Shown in pieces: positions 35,501 through 43,284 of a DNA stretch of 64,000 bases; positions within the stretch are counted from its first letter, which is position 1; each line of letters opens with the position of its first letter. The notes beneath the pieces were generated by a model that had not been told where the DNA came from, made no database searches, and was given only the letters and a program-made list of their open reading frames with translations. This DNA comes from Labilithrix sp. GTDB taxonomy: Bacteria; Myxococcota_A; Polyangia; Polyangiales; Polyangiaceae. The stretch covers positions 1 through 64,000 of the forward strand of contig JAHBWE010000025.1 in NCBI GenBank assembly GCA_019637155.1. Direction: 5' to 3'. Made by a program: the position numbers and the translations under genes.

Positions 35501-35582
35501 CGCCGAACGCGAGGACGAGGACGAGCAGCACCGCGACGACGCGACGGCTCTGGATCGAGATCGCGACGATACGCTCGAGCAT
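32511..35582 (-). CDS. Heavy-metal RND efflux pump subunit (CzcA/CusA family)
   Basis: 1,023 residues, the usual size for the trimeric inner-membrane pump of the heavy-metal RND family, which exports divalent or monovalent metal ions with proton antiport. The N-terminus (RVVAVLLVLVLAFGVVAARR, PIDALPDVS) and the proton-relay helix are clear: D396, D402 and E409 in AIDFGFLVDGPIVVLEA keep the spacing of CzcA D402/D408/E415. The DFG-x3-DG form favours Zn/Co/Cd-type pumps over the Cu/Ag type, though the final N of VEN is Ala. ATG 35580-35582 overlaps the stop of the adaptor gene. No outer-membrane partner gene lies next to it. Confidence 0.92.
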   Translation of the reverse strand: MLERIVAISIQSRRVVAVLLVLVLAFGVVAARRLPIDALPDVSSVQVDILTKCGGLSPIEVERTVTAPIEKALNGVPKSAQIRSISRFGLSAVTVVFEDGTDIWWARQMILERIRQVQGDLPPSAGLPELAPPSTGLGTIYKFVVRSEQHSAMQLRTLLDWEIGPRLRSVPGVVEVNPFGGELKQYQVIVDPQRLRARQLTLGDVLSALEAASLNVGGGYVERGGESFTIRGRGMVKNEEEIGDVVVRSPKVGPAILVRHVAEVRIGAALRYGVVTLNGEREAVSALVMMLAGSNSRDVIYAVKARMREIERDLPPGVRVEVIYDRASFVEQTLKTVATNLAEGLLIVTIVLALMLGTIRGALVVAAGIPASMAIALFGMHAFRVTGDLMSLGAIDFGFLVDGPIVVLEAIIAATAGRELTGAARAKAYGDVAALVVKPVAFAVAIIMLVYIPLLTLEGVEGKMFRPMAITMACALFGALVYSVVFFPALLVLAVPPKRGHGPAWLERLEHRYERFVGAVLGARWPLLGLATVSFVAVGFAFSRAGAEFVPRIFEGDCVLAMQRAPSVALEEARRLDLLAEKVVLSFPEAEKALGQSGRAEVALDAVGNNNTDILVPLKPKKAWTSARDFEELSTKLKDRIETQVPSTFVSVSQPIEDLTNQLIAGSRADVSIKIVGTDLDRLVDLSNHVGDLVRGIKGTGDLKIERILGQPTITATADRQRMARYGVKVRHAFDVLASSREGVPVGTVYEDEKRFDLRVFIPPSQPNAEALEDLFVETESGNTVPLAEVVSFQEGDGPSVVKRLNRERLIRVDVNLRGRDLVSWVAEAKAKVGKSAGLPSGYRIEWGGQFENFERASARLALVVPAVIAVILGMLFWMFRSLRPAFAVFLLVPFATTGGMIGLLARGMPFSLPAAVGFIALGGVSVLNGVVIATAMRRALADGKDVRAAIVKGTAGSLRAVLTTAAVAGLGFLPMALATSAGSEVQRPLATVVIVGIFFSTVLTLLVLPGLLSLLVRPETEA

Positions 35583-36688
35583 CAGCGAAAGAGCTCGCTC
35601 TTCAGCGCGAAGACGCCGGCGCACGCGACCTGATCGCCCGCCTTCACGCCCTCGATCACCTCGTGGCGCGTGCCGTCGGTGCCGCCGAGGCGGACCGTCG
35701 CCGCGCGGGCGCGGCCGTGCCCCGCGCCGACGAACACGGTCGGCTTGCCGTCGACGTAGATGACGGCCTCGGCCGGGATGAGGACGGCCTGGCGCTCGGT
35801 GAGGCCGGTCGTCACCACCGCCTCGACCGACTGCCCGACGCGGAGGTGGTAGCGCGGCTTCTCGATCGTGACGCGGACCTCGGTGCTGCGCGTCGCGGGG
35901 TCGATGACCTCGCCGACGTGCGCGACGCGACCGGCGATCTTCTGGCCCGGCTCGGCGAGCGGCGAGACCTGGACCTCGTCGTCGACGTGCACCGCGGCGA
36001 GGTCGCGCTCGAAGACGGAGAGCTCGACCCAGAGGTAATCGAGGTCCGCGACCTTGTAGCCCACGATGCTGCCGTCGACCGATTGCCCGGGCGAGATGTG
36101 ACGCTCGATGACGTGCCCGCCGATCGGGGAGCGGAGGACGAAGAGGCCGAACGTGCCGTTGCCGCCGAAGGCCTGCACCCGCTGCTGCGCGGCGTTCAGC
36201 GTCGCGGTCGCGGTCGCGAGCTCCGCGCCGGCGACCTCCGCCTCGCGCGCGGTCGTGAGGCCCTTCTCGAGGAGCTCGGTCTCGCGCCGCGCGTGGATCT
36301 CGGCCGCCTTGCGCGTCGCCTCCACCTGCGCGATCGTCGCCTGGGCCTCGCCGAGCTCGGCGCTCTCGACCTCGGCGAGCGGCTCGTTCGCCTTCACGAG
36401 GTCGCCTTCGTACTTGAACGTGCGGCGCACGGTGCCGCGGAGGCGGGTGCCGATCGCGGCGACGTAGCTCGGGTTGAACGAGACGGTCCCCACCACGCGG
36501 ATCACCGGCTTGAACGGCGCCTGCACCGCCGGGCTGAGCTCGACGCCGGCGCGTTTCGCGAATTCATCGGAATAAACGATGACGTTGCCCTCGAGGCGAG
36601 GGACGTCGCGCGCGGGCTCGTCGCTGTGCTCGCCGCCGCCTTTGCGGCAGCCGATCAGCGCGAGCGTGAGCAGGAGCCAGGGGCGCAC
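35582..36688 (-). CDS. RND periplasmic adaptor lipoprotein (CzcB-like)
   Basis: 368 residues, the membrane-fusion partner of the pump encoded just downstream. The lipobox is LALIGC, then a lipoyl/barrel-sandwich half (GTRLRGTVRRTFKYEGDLV), a helical hairpin (about 110-165, AQATIAQVEATRKAAEIHA), the second lipoyl half (SPIGGHVIERHISPGQSV) and beta-barrel and membrane-proximal parts. Only a few His are present, with no Met-rich Cu-binding N-terminus, which again argues against a Cu/Ag pump. It is first gene of the operon and divergent from the two-component system. Confidence 0.9.
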   Translation of the reverse strand: MRPWLLLTLALIGCRKGGGEHSDEPARDVPRLEGNVIVYSDEFAKRAGVELSPAVQAPFKPVIRVVGTVSFNPSYVAAIGTRLRGTVRRTFKYEGDLVKANEPLAEVESAELGEAQATIAQVEATRKAAEIHARRETELLEKGLTTAREAEVAGAELATATATLNAAQQRVQAFGGNGTFGLFVLRSPIGGHVIERHISPGQSVDGSIVGYKVADLDYLWVELSVFERDLAAVHVDDEVQVSPLAEPGQKIAGRVAHVGEVIDPATRSTEVRVTIEKPRYHLRVGQSVEAVVTTGLTERQAVLIPAEAVIYVDGKPTVFVGAGHGRARAATVRLGGTDGTRHEVIEGVKAGDQVACAGVFALKSELFR

Positions 36689-36740
36689 GGGGCGGAGCCT
36701 ACTCCGAGATCGGCTGGCGCAGCTTACGCGGGGTTAAGGT

Positions 36741-36754
36741 TTCGCGCGCGCGAA
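36741..36754. promoter_or_regulatory. Palindrome between efflux and two-component operons
   Basis: A perfect 14-bp palindrome TTCGCGCGCGCGAA lies in the 82-bp divergent gap, 17 bp before the response-regulator start. It follows TTAC...TTAA-type bases, the most A/T-rich part of the gap. It could be a regulator site for both operons, but alternating CG is common in this genome. Confidence 0.35.
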
Positions 36755-36770
36755 GGCCTAGAATACCGCC

Positions 36771-37427
36771 GTGACGTCGCGTCTCCTCCTCGTCGAAGAC
36801 GACCCGAAGCTGGGGCCGCTCCTCGTCCGCATGTTCGAGGCGGAGGGGTACGCGGTCGCGCTCGCGACGGACGCGGCGCAGGCGAAGCGCGCGGCGGCGG
36901 ACGCGATCGACCTCGCCGTGATCGATCGGATGCTGCCCGACGGCGACGGGCTCGACGTCTGCACGGAGCTGCGGCGCGCGGACTTCGACGGGCCGGTGCT
37001 CATGCTCACCGCGCGCGGCGAGACGAAGGACCGCGTGCACGCGCTCGACTTCGGCGCCGACGACTACCTCACCAAGCCGTTCGAGATCGACGAGCTCCTC
37101 GCGCGCCTGCGGGCGCTCTGCCGGCGCGGGCCGCGGATCGCGACGTTCGACGTCGGTCCGATCCACATCGACCTCGGGCGGCGCAACGCGTTCGCGCACG
37201 GCCGCCTCTTGCCGCTCACCGCGCGCGAGCTCGACATCCTCGCCTACCTCGCGCGGCGTCCAGGGACGCTCGTCTCGAAGCTCGAGCTCCTCGAGAACGT
37301 CTGGGCGGCGGACGAGATCGTCACGAACGTCGTCGAGGTCCACATGAGCCGCCTCCGCGACAAGCTCGGCGCCGACGCGGGGATCATCCAGACCGTGCGC
37401 GGGCAAGGGTATCGGATCGAGCCATGA
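36771..37427 (+). CDS. OmpR-family response regulator
   Basis: 218 residues. The receiver domain has D10/D11 and phosphoacceptor D52 (AVIDRMLPDGDG) and the Lys of YLTKPFE. A winged-helix output domain follows (LLPLTARELDILAYLARRPG, VVEVHMSRLRDKLG, TVRGQGYRIEP). The start is GTG 36771. It is coupled to the kinase gene (ATGA) and divergent from the metal efflux operon, so it is likely the metal-responsive activator, like CzcR/CusR. Confidence 0.92.
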   Translation: MTSRLLLVEDDPKLGPLLVRMFEAEGYAVALATDAAQAKRAAADAIDLAVIDRMLPDGDGLDVCTELRRADFDGPVLMLTARGETKDRVHALDFGADDYLTKPFEIDELLARLRALCRRGPRIATFDVGPIHIDLGRRNAFAHGRLLPLTARELDILAYLARRPGTLVSKLELLENVWAADEIVTNVVEVHMSRLRDKLGADAGIIQTVRGQGYRIEP

Positions 37428-38812
37428 CGTTTCGCGTCCGCACGGCGCTCGTGGTGCTGGTCCTCACCGCGCTCACGATGGGCGGCGCGTTCGCGACGGT
37501 GTGGCACCTCTTCGTGTCGACGCAGCGCGCGCAGCTCGATCGCGCGCTCCTCGTCGTGGCGGAGAACGAGGCGCGCGAGGCGACGGCGGGGAGCCTCGAC
37601 TTCACCGACGCGCCGGGGCCGTCCGCGAACGCGGTCGGGCCGCTCCCGAAGTACGGCGTCATCTACGCCGCGGGCGGGCGGCCGGTCTCCACCACCGCGA
37701 ACCTCACCGCCGAGTCCGCGCCGCCGATGCCGCGCCTCGTCCGCTTCGGCGAGGGCTTCGACTTCGAGCACGACGGCCGTCCGATGCGCGGGATCACGGT
37801 CCCGGTCGGCGGCACCGCGATGCGCGTCCTCCTCGCGACGACGCGCGACGACCTCGAGGAGGACTCGATGATCCTCCGCCACGCGATGTCGGTCGCGTTC
37901 GTGGTCGGCTGCGTCTGGGCGGCGGTCGTCGCCTTCGGGGTCGCGACGCGGCTCACGCGCGAGCACTCCGCGGTGGGCGCGGTCGCGCGGCGCGTCGCGA
38001 GCGGCGACACGAGCGCGCGGGTCGCGTTCGCGTCGAGCAACGCCGACATGCAGCAGCTCGCGGACGACCTCAACGCGATGATCGAGCGGCTCGTCGGGCT
38101 GCTCTCGGTGCAGGAGCGCTTCATCGCGAACGCGGCGCACGAGCTCAGGACGCCGCTCACGTCGCTCCGGATCGAGCTCGAGCTCGCGCTCCGTCGCGGC
38201 ACGACGCGCGAGGACTACGAGGGCGCGCTCCGCGGCGCGCTCGACTCGGCGCGCCGGCTCACCGGCCTCGCGGAGGACCTCCTCCAGCTCGCGCGGATGA
38301 AGGCGGCCGCGCCGGTGAAGGGCGAGGCCGCGATCGAGGACGCCGTCCTTGACGCGGTCGGCGACGTCGCGCCGGTCGGGCGCGCGCGGCACGTGTTCAT
38401 CGTGGTGGAGCCGTTCCACGCGCTCGTCGCCGGCGATCGCGCCGGCATCGCGCGGCTCTTGCGGAACCTCCTCGAGAACGCGGTCCGCTTCTCGCCGGAC
38501 GAGGGGCGCGTCCGCGTCGCGGCGGCGGAGAAGGACGGGCGCCTCGAGATCAGCGTCTCCGACGACGGCCCCGGCATCGCGAAGGAGGACGAGGACCGCA
38601 TCTTCGAGCCGTTCGCGCGCGGGGCACGCGGCCGCGAGCCGAACGGCACCGGCCTCGGCCTCTCGATCGCGCGTGAGCTCGCGCGCTCCTACGGCGGCGA
38701 CGTGCGCGCGGTCCCGAGCGAGGAGGGCGGACGTTTCGTCATCGCGCTCCGTCTGCGCGAGGCGCCGCCCGAAGACGAGGCCGCGGAGCCGGCGCTCGCC
38801 GCCGCGACGTGA
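37424..38812 (+). CDS. Sensor histidine kinase
   Basis: A 462-residue membrane kinase. It has two membrane helices (ALVVLVLTALTMGGAFAT and SVAFVVGCVWAAVVAFGVAT) flanking a periplasmic sensor of about 120 residues. A HAMP region follows, then the H-box with His239 (ANAAHELRTPLTSL), N-box LLRNLLENAVRFSPDE, G1 ISVSDDGPGIAKED, F-box FEPFARGA and G2 GTGLGLSIARELA. The protein is complete. It is paired with the OmpR-type regulator upstream. The sensor part has few Cys/His, so the metal ligand is not evident. Confidence 0.92.
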   Translation: MTFRVRTALVVLVLTALTMGGAFATVWHLFVSTQRAQLDRALLVVAENEAREATAGSLDFTDAPGPSANAVGPLPKYGVIYAAGGRPVSTTANLTAESAPPMPRLVRFGEGFDFEHDGRPMRGITVPVGGTAMRVLLATTRDDLEEDSMILRHAMSVAFVVGCVWAAVVAFGVATRLTREHSAVGAVARRVASGDTSARVAFASSNADMQQLADDLNAMIERLVGLLSVQERFIANAAHELRTPLTSLRIELELALRRGTTREDYEGALRGALDSARRLTGLAEDLLQLARMKAAAPVKGEAAIEDAVLDAVGDVAPVGRARHVFIVVEPFHALVAGDRAGIARLLRNLLENAVRFSPDEGRVRVAAAEKDGRLEISVSDDGPGIAKEDEDRIFEPFARGARGREPNGTGLGLSIARELARSYGGDVRAVPSEEGGRFVIALRLREAPPEDEAAEPALAAAT

Positions 38813-38815
38813 GCC

Positions 38816-40051
38816 TCAAGGCGCGGCGGCGGGTCGAGGTGGAGCGCTCTTGACGCGCGTGAAGTGGAAGGCCGCGATCGCGAGCGCGGTCGCGGTGAAG
38901 GTGGCGCCGAGGAAGAACGGCGCGCCGACGCGGAAGTCGCCCGTCGGGTAGCGGCTCACGTGCGCGAAGAGCGGCGTGCTGAGGGCGGGGGCGATCACGG
39001 TGAGGAGGCTGTTGAGCGAGGAGAGGGAGCCCATCGCGAGCCCTTGCTCGCGCGCGTCGGCCGCCTTCGAGACGAGCGCGTTGATCGCGGCCGACACCGC
39101 GAAGGCGAGGAAATTCGCGATCGAGATCGCGTACATCATCCAGCCCTTCGTCGCGCAGCCGTACATGAGGTAGGCGCACGTGCCGGAGGCGAGGCCGAGG
39201 AGGACGACCCGCTGCTCGCCGAGGTGGCGGAGGAGCCGGCCGAGGAGCACGCCTTGCACGAGCGCGAACATGAGGCCGACGACGAAGAGCGAGAGGCCGG
39301 CTTCGCGCGGTCCCCAGCCGAAGCGGTACTCGTTGTAGATGACCCAGATCGAGTTGAGGATGAACTGCGAGAGGTTCGTCAGCGCGATGACGGTGACGAG
39401 GAGCCCGACGCCCTTGAGGCGCACGAGCCCGACCAGCGCGCCGAACGGGTTCGCCTTCCGGAGATCGATCGGCTTGCGGCGCTCCGGCGGCAGCGACTCC
39501 GGGAGCACGAGCGCGCCGTACGCGAAGTTGAGGAGCGCGAGCCCCGCCGCGACGAAGAAGGGGAGCCGGATCGCGATCGATCCGAGGAGGCCGCCGGTGA
39601 CGGGGCCGAGGACGAAGCCGACGCCGAACGCGGCGCCGACGAGCCCGAAGCTCTTCGCGCGGTCCTCCGGCTTCGTGATGTCCGCGACGTACGCGTTCGC
39701 GACCGACATGTTCGACGCGAAGAGCCCGCCGATGATGCGGGTCCCGAGCAGCATCGGGAGCGATCGCACGAGCCCGGAGAGGAGGAACATCGTCCCGAGC
39801 CCGCCGATCGAGAGGAGGAGCACGAGGCGGCGGCCGTAGCGGTCCGAGAGCGCGCCGAGCATGGGCGCGCAGAGGAACTGGGTGAAGCCGAAGGTGAACA
39901 CCATCGCGCCGTACCAGTAGGTCTGCTCCTGGACGTCGTGCGTGAACTCGCCGACGAGGGAGGGGATCACCGGCAGGAGGAGGCCGATCCCCATCATGTC
40001 GATGATGACCGTGACGACGATGAACGGGATCGCGGGCTGCCGGCCGGCCAT
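38816..40051 (-). CDS. MFS transporter, TetA-like
   Basis: A 411-residue major-facilitator protein with about 12 membrane helices. Motif A between helices 2 and 3 is GALSDRYGRRLVLLL, and motif C-like GFVLGPVTGGLLGS lies in helix 5, as in the proton/drug antiporter TetA group. It is convergent with the kinase gene (3-bp gap). It lies 15 bp downstream of the methyltransferase gene on the same strand and is probably in one operon with it. The exported compound is unknown. Confidence 0.88.
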   Translation of the reverse strand: MAGRQPAIPFIVVTVIIDMMGIGLLLPVIPSLVGEFTHDVQEQTYWYGAMVFTFGFTQFLCAPMLGALSDRYGRRLVLLLSIGGLGTMFLLSGLVRSLPMLLGTRIIGGLFASNMSVANAYVADITKPEDRAKSFGLVGAAFGVGFVLGPVTGGLLGSIAIRLPFFVAAGLALLNFAYGALVLPESLPPERRKPIDLRKANPFGALVGLVRLKGVGLLVTVIALTNLSQFILNSIWVIYNEYRFGWGPREAGLSLFVVGLMFALVQGVLLGRLLRHLGEQRVVLLGLASGTCAYLMYGCATKGWMMYAISIANFLAFAVSAAINALVSKAADAREQGLAMGSLSSLNSLLTVIAPALSTPLFAHVSRYPTGDFRVGAPFFLGATFTATALAIAAFHFTRVKSAPPRPAAAP

Positions 40052-40066
40052 GTGCGGCTCGCGAGC

Positions 40067-40948
40067 TTACGCTGCGCGCTTCTTCGCGACGACGACGATC
40101 TCTCCGGGCGAGCGCGGGAGGCAGCGCCTCGCGTCGGGCGCGATCAGCTCGTCGCGCAGCGCCATCGTCGTGACGAGCTCCTCGACGGCGAAGCCGTGCT
40201 GCTCGAGCGTACGGACGAGCTCGGTCGCGCTCTCGCCCCAGACGAACGGCTCGTCGATCCAGCGCATGATCCAGTCGACGACGCGCCGCTGCGTGTGGAT
40301 GCGCACCTTGCCGGCGCGATCCGGCGTCACGATCGAGAGGATGACGGTCCGCGCGCCGGGTCCGCGCGCGAGGGCGGAGAGGATCGCCTCCACCCGGTCG
40401 CGCGCGAGGTACATGAGGAGGCCCTCCGCGACGAACGTGGTCGCGGCGGCCGGATCGAGCGCGGCGGTCGCGTCGAGCGCGGCGGCGAGGTCGCCCGTCG
40501 CGAGGTCGAGGGGGACGAACGTGACGGCGCGGGACGACGCGGCTTCGCGGCGGAGGCGCTGCGTCGCGGGGTGGTCGACCTCGACGATCGTCGCGGCGGC
40601 GGGGAGCGACTCCGCCATCATGTCGAAGCCCGCGCCGACGAGGACGACCTGACCGCATCCGGCCGCGGTCTCCCGCGCGAGCGCGCGCCGGATCGCGAAT
40701 TTTCGCAGCGCGTAGTGCGCGACGAAGCCGGGCGAGACGAGGCGCTCGGCGACGTGGGCGGCGCGCTCGAGGACGGGCCACGGGATCGTGTCGAGGAGGC
40801 GCCCGACGATCGGGAGCGCGTGGCGGACGGCGGCCTCCACCGACGGCGTCGCCTCCGGGAACGCGAGCGGCGCGAGGGCGGGATCGTCTTCGAGGAGGAG
40901 CAGGGTCGAGGCGACGACCGCTGCGGTCGTGCTCGGACCGGCGTTCAC
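40067..40948 (-). CDS. SAM methyltransferase, leucine carboxyl methyltransferase-like
   Basis: 293 residues. The motif order matches the LCMT/PPM1-like and TIGR00027-type family: a helical N-terminus, ALRKFAIRRALARE, QVVLVGAGFDMMAESL (motif I), IVEVDHPATQRLRREA, then FVAEGLLMYLARDRVEAIL and a basic C-terminus. Members O-methylate carboxyl groups of small molecules. It is upstream of the MFS gene, which might export the product. It is divergent from the helicase gene. Confidence 0.82.
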   Translation of the reverse strand: MNAGPSTTAAVVASTLLLLEDDPALAPLAFPEATPSVEAAVRHALPIVGRLLDTIPWPVLERAAHVAERLVSPGFVAHYALRKFAIRRALARETAAGCGQVVLVGAGFDMMAESLPAAATIVEVDHPATQRLRREAASSRAVTFVPLDLATGDLAAALDATAALDPAAATTFVAEGLLMYLARDRVEAILSALARGPGARTVILSIVTPDRAGKVRIHTQRRVVDWIMRWIDEPFVWGESATELVRTLEQHGFAVEELVTTMALRDELIAPDARRCLPRSPGEIVVVAKKRAA

Positions 40949-41024
40949 GAGCGGTGACGTAGCGACGAATTAGTTGGAGGTCAAACGAATCGAGGGCCCG
41001 GCGCGGCGTGGTACGGTCGCGGCG

Positions 41025-42602
41025 GTGGAGCTCAGGCCGTACCAGCGCGAGGCGATCGACGCCGTGCTCGCGGCGCGGCGCGCGGGGACGCGGCGGATGG
41101 TGGTGTGCCTCCCGACCGGGGCGGGGAAGACGGTCATCTTCTCGGAGCTCGCGCGGATGGCGCGGCGGCAGGTGCTCGTGCTCGCGCACCGCGAGGAGCT
41201 GCTCGCGCAGGCGCGGGAGAAGGTCGCGCGCGCGCTCGGCGACGGCGGCGTCGTCGCGATCGAGCGCGGCGCCGAGCGCGCGCCGGCCGACGCGAAGGTG
41301 CTCGTCGCGTCGATCCGATCGCTGCACGAGGAGCGGCTCGCGCGGTTCCTCCACGGCCGCGATCTTGGGCTCGTCGTCTACGACGAGTGCCACCACGCGG
41401 CCGCGGACGACAACCTCCGCGTCTTGAAGACGCTCGGCGCCTTCGAGGCGGGATGGAACGGGACGCTCCTCGGCTTCACCGCGACGACCGCGCGCGGTGA
41501 CGGGAAGGGGCTCGACGCGGTGTTCGAGCGCATCGTCTACACGCGGACGCTCCCGCAGATGGTCGCGGACGGCTACCTCGCGCGGCTCCGCGGCTACCGC
41601 GTCGCGACCTCGGCCGATCTCGCGCGGGTCACGGCGGGGGCGGGTGATTTTCGCGAGGAGGAGCTCGCGGAGGCGGTCGACATCGAGGAGCGGAACGCGC
41701 TCGTCGCCCGCACGATCCAGGAGCTCGCGCGCGATCGCCGGACGATCGCGTTCTGCGTGACGGTGGGGCACGCGATGAACCTCGCGCGCGCGCTCAACGC
41801 GGTCGGCGTGCCGGCCGGCATCGTGCACGGCGCGATGAAGCCGGAGGCGCGCGCGCGTTCGCTCGCCGACTTCCGGGCTGGCCGGACGCAGGCGCTCACC
41901 AACGTCGCGGTGCTCACGGAGGGGTTCGACGATCCCGAGGTCTCGTGCATCGCGATGGCGCGGCCGACGCGATCGGACGGGCTCTACGCGCAGTGCGTCG
42001 GTCGCGGGACGCGGCTCGCGCCGGGGAAGAAGGACTGCCTCGTGCTCGACTTCGTCGATCTGTCGGCGCTCGACCTGTGCACGCTGCCGTCGCTCTTCGG
42101 GGCGCCGCGCGATCTCGATCTCCGCGGGGAGGACGCGGAGGTCGCGCGCCGCGCGTGGCAGCGCATCCTCTTCGATCACCCCGGCTTCGAGGCGGAGGCG
42201 GGCGCGGTCACGCTCGAGGAGATCCAGGAGCGCGCGGCGCGCTTCGATCCGCTCGGGCTCGCGACCGACGGCGAGGTGCGCGCGATCTCGCCGAACGCGT
42301 GGTTCTCGCTCGGGCGGCACGGGGTCGGGCTCCACTTCGAGCGGAGCCGCGGGCGCACGAGCGAGGCGCTCGTGCTCAAGCGGCCGGGGCGCGCGCGCGG
42401 AAAGGTGTGGGAGGTGAGCGTCGACGGCAAGGTCGTCGATCGGTATTCGCGGATGGAGGAGGCGGTCGAGGCGGTCGACTACGAGCTCCACCGCATCGGC
42501 CGGCTCACCGCCGCGTCGGCGCTGCCGGGCGCGGCGTGGCGCGCGGACGGGAGGGCGGAGGCGCTGCGCCTCGCGGTGTGGAACCGGATCACGCGCCGTT
42601 GA
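41025..42602 (+). CDS. DEAD/DECH-box superfamily 2 helicase
   Basis: 525 residues. Motif Q-like LRPYQREAIDAVL opens the protein, then Walker A LPTGAGKT (29-36), motif Ia LVLAHREEL, the DECH box at 120-123 (VVYDECHHA), motif III FTATTARGDGKG, and the C-terminal lobe with TEGFDDPEVSCIAMARPTRS and motif VI QCVGRGTRLAPGKK. It resembles SSL2/RadD-type helicases. GTG 41025 begins right at the Q-like motif; a TTG at 40974 is possible. A 120-residue C-terminal extension (SPNAWFSLGRHGVGLHFE) is of unknown role. Confidence 0.9.
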   Translation: MELRPYQREAIDAVLAARRAGTRRMVVCLPTGAGKTVIFSELARMARRQVLVLAHREELLAQAREKVARALGDGGVVAIERGAERAPADAKVLVASIRSLHEERLARFLHGRDLGLVVYDECHHAAADDNLRVLKTLGAFEAGWNGTLLGFTATTARGDGKGLDAVFERIVYTRTLPQMVADGYLARLRGYRVATSADLARVTAGAGDFREEELAEAVDIEERNALVARTIQELARDRRTIAFCVTVGHAMNLARALNAVGVPAGIVHGAMKPEARARSLADFRAGRTQALTNVAVLTEGFDDPEVSCIAMARPTRSDGLYAQCVGRGTRLAPGKKDCLVLDFVDLSALDLCTLPSLFGAPRDLDLRGEDAEVARRAWQRILFDHPGFEAEAGAVTLEEIQERAARFDPLGLATDGEVRAISPNAWFSLGRHGVGLHFERSRGRTSEALVLKRPGRARGKVWEVSVDGKVVDRYSRMEEAVEAVDYELHRIGRLTAASALPGAAWRADGRAEALRLAVWNRITRR

Positions 42603-42657
42603 GCGCGCTCTGAAATTCCGAACGAGTGTACCGAAATTGTGCTAGGCTCATTTCGTC

Positions 42658-43284
42658 ATGAGCCAGGAAGTCTCGGCGCCCGCGCGGAGCCACACGCCGA
42701 AGGGGAAGGCGGCGCGCGAGCACATCCTTCGCGCGTGCGAGCCGCTGTTCGCCGACGACGGCTTTCACGGCACGAGCATGCGCGACGTCGCGGAGGCGGC
42801 GGACCTGCCGCTCGCGAGCGTGGTCTATCACTTCGCGAAGAAGGAGAAGCTCTACGCGGCGATCCTGGGCGAGATCGCGGCGTCCCTCCTCGGCGACATG
42901 GAGAGGGCGCGCGCTCACGCCGACGGCGAGTCGGGCCTCGAGGCGGCGCTCCGCGCGCTCGTGCGGTGGTCGCTCGCCCATCCCGGCAGGGTGCGGCTCC
43001 TCGTGCGCGAGCTGCTCGACAACCCGGCCCGCGTCTCGCGCGCGATGGCGCTGCCGCTCGCGCCGGTGCTGACCGGGCTCTCGGCCGAGGTCGCGGTGCC
43101 GAACCCGGAGACGGCGGTGCTTCATGTCGTCGGGGCGGTGAGCTACGTCGTCGCGGCGTGGCCGACGGTGAAGCGCATGGTCGGCGCGCGGCGCGAGAAG
43201 GAGCTGATGCGCGACTACGAGGAGGACGCGATGACGCTCGCGCGCCGCGTGCTCGGGCTGCCGGCGCGGAGGGCGAAGCCGTGA
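42658..43284 (+). CDS. TetR family regulator of the Rieske gene
   Basis: 208 residues. The HTH lies near residues 38-60 (TSMRDVAEAADLPLASVVYH, FAKKEKLYAAIL). The ligand domain begins with a helical GLEAALRALVRWSLAHPGRV. The ATG at 42658 lies just downstream of an A/T-rich stretch (about 42612-42655) likely to hold the promoter. The stop overlaps the start of the Rieske oxygenase gene (GTGA), so regulator and enzyme are expressed together and the regulator probably senses the oxygenase substrate. Confidence 0.88.
   Translation: MSQEVSAPARSHTPKGKAAREHILRACEPLFADDGFHGTSMRDVAEAADLPLASVVYHFAKKEKLYAAILGEIAASLLGDMERARAHADGESGLEAALRALVRWSLAHPGRVRLLVRELLDNPARVSRAMALPLAPVLTGLSAEVAVPNPETAVLHVVGAVSYVVAAWPTVKRMVGARREKELMRDYEEDAMTLARRVLGLPARRAKP

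Noticed and set aside
36741..36754. Rho-independent terminator in the efflux/two-component gap
   Set aside because: Genes on both sides diverge from this gap, so nothing would be terminated there, and there is no T-run.
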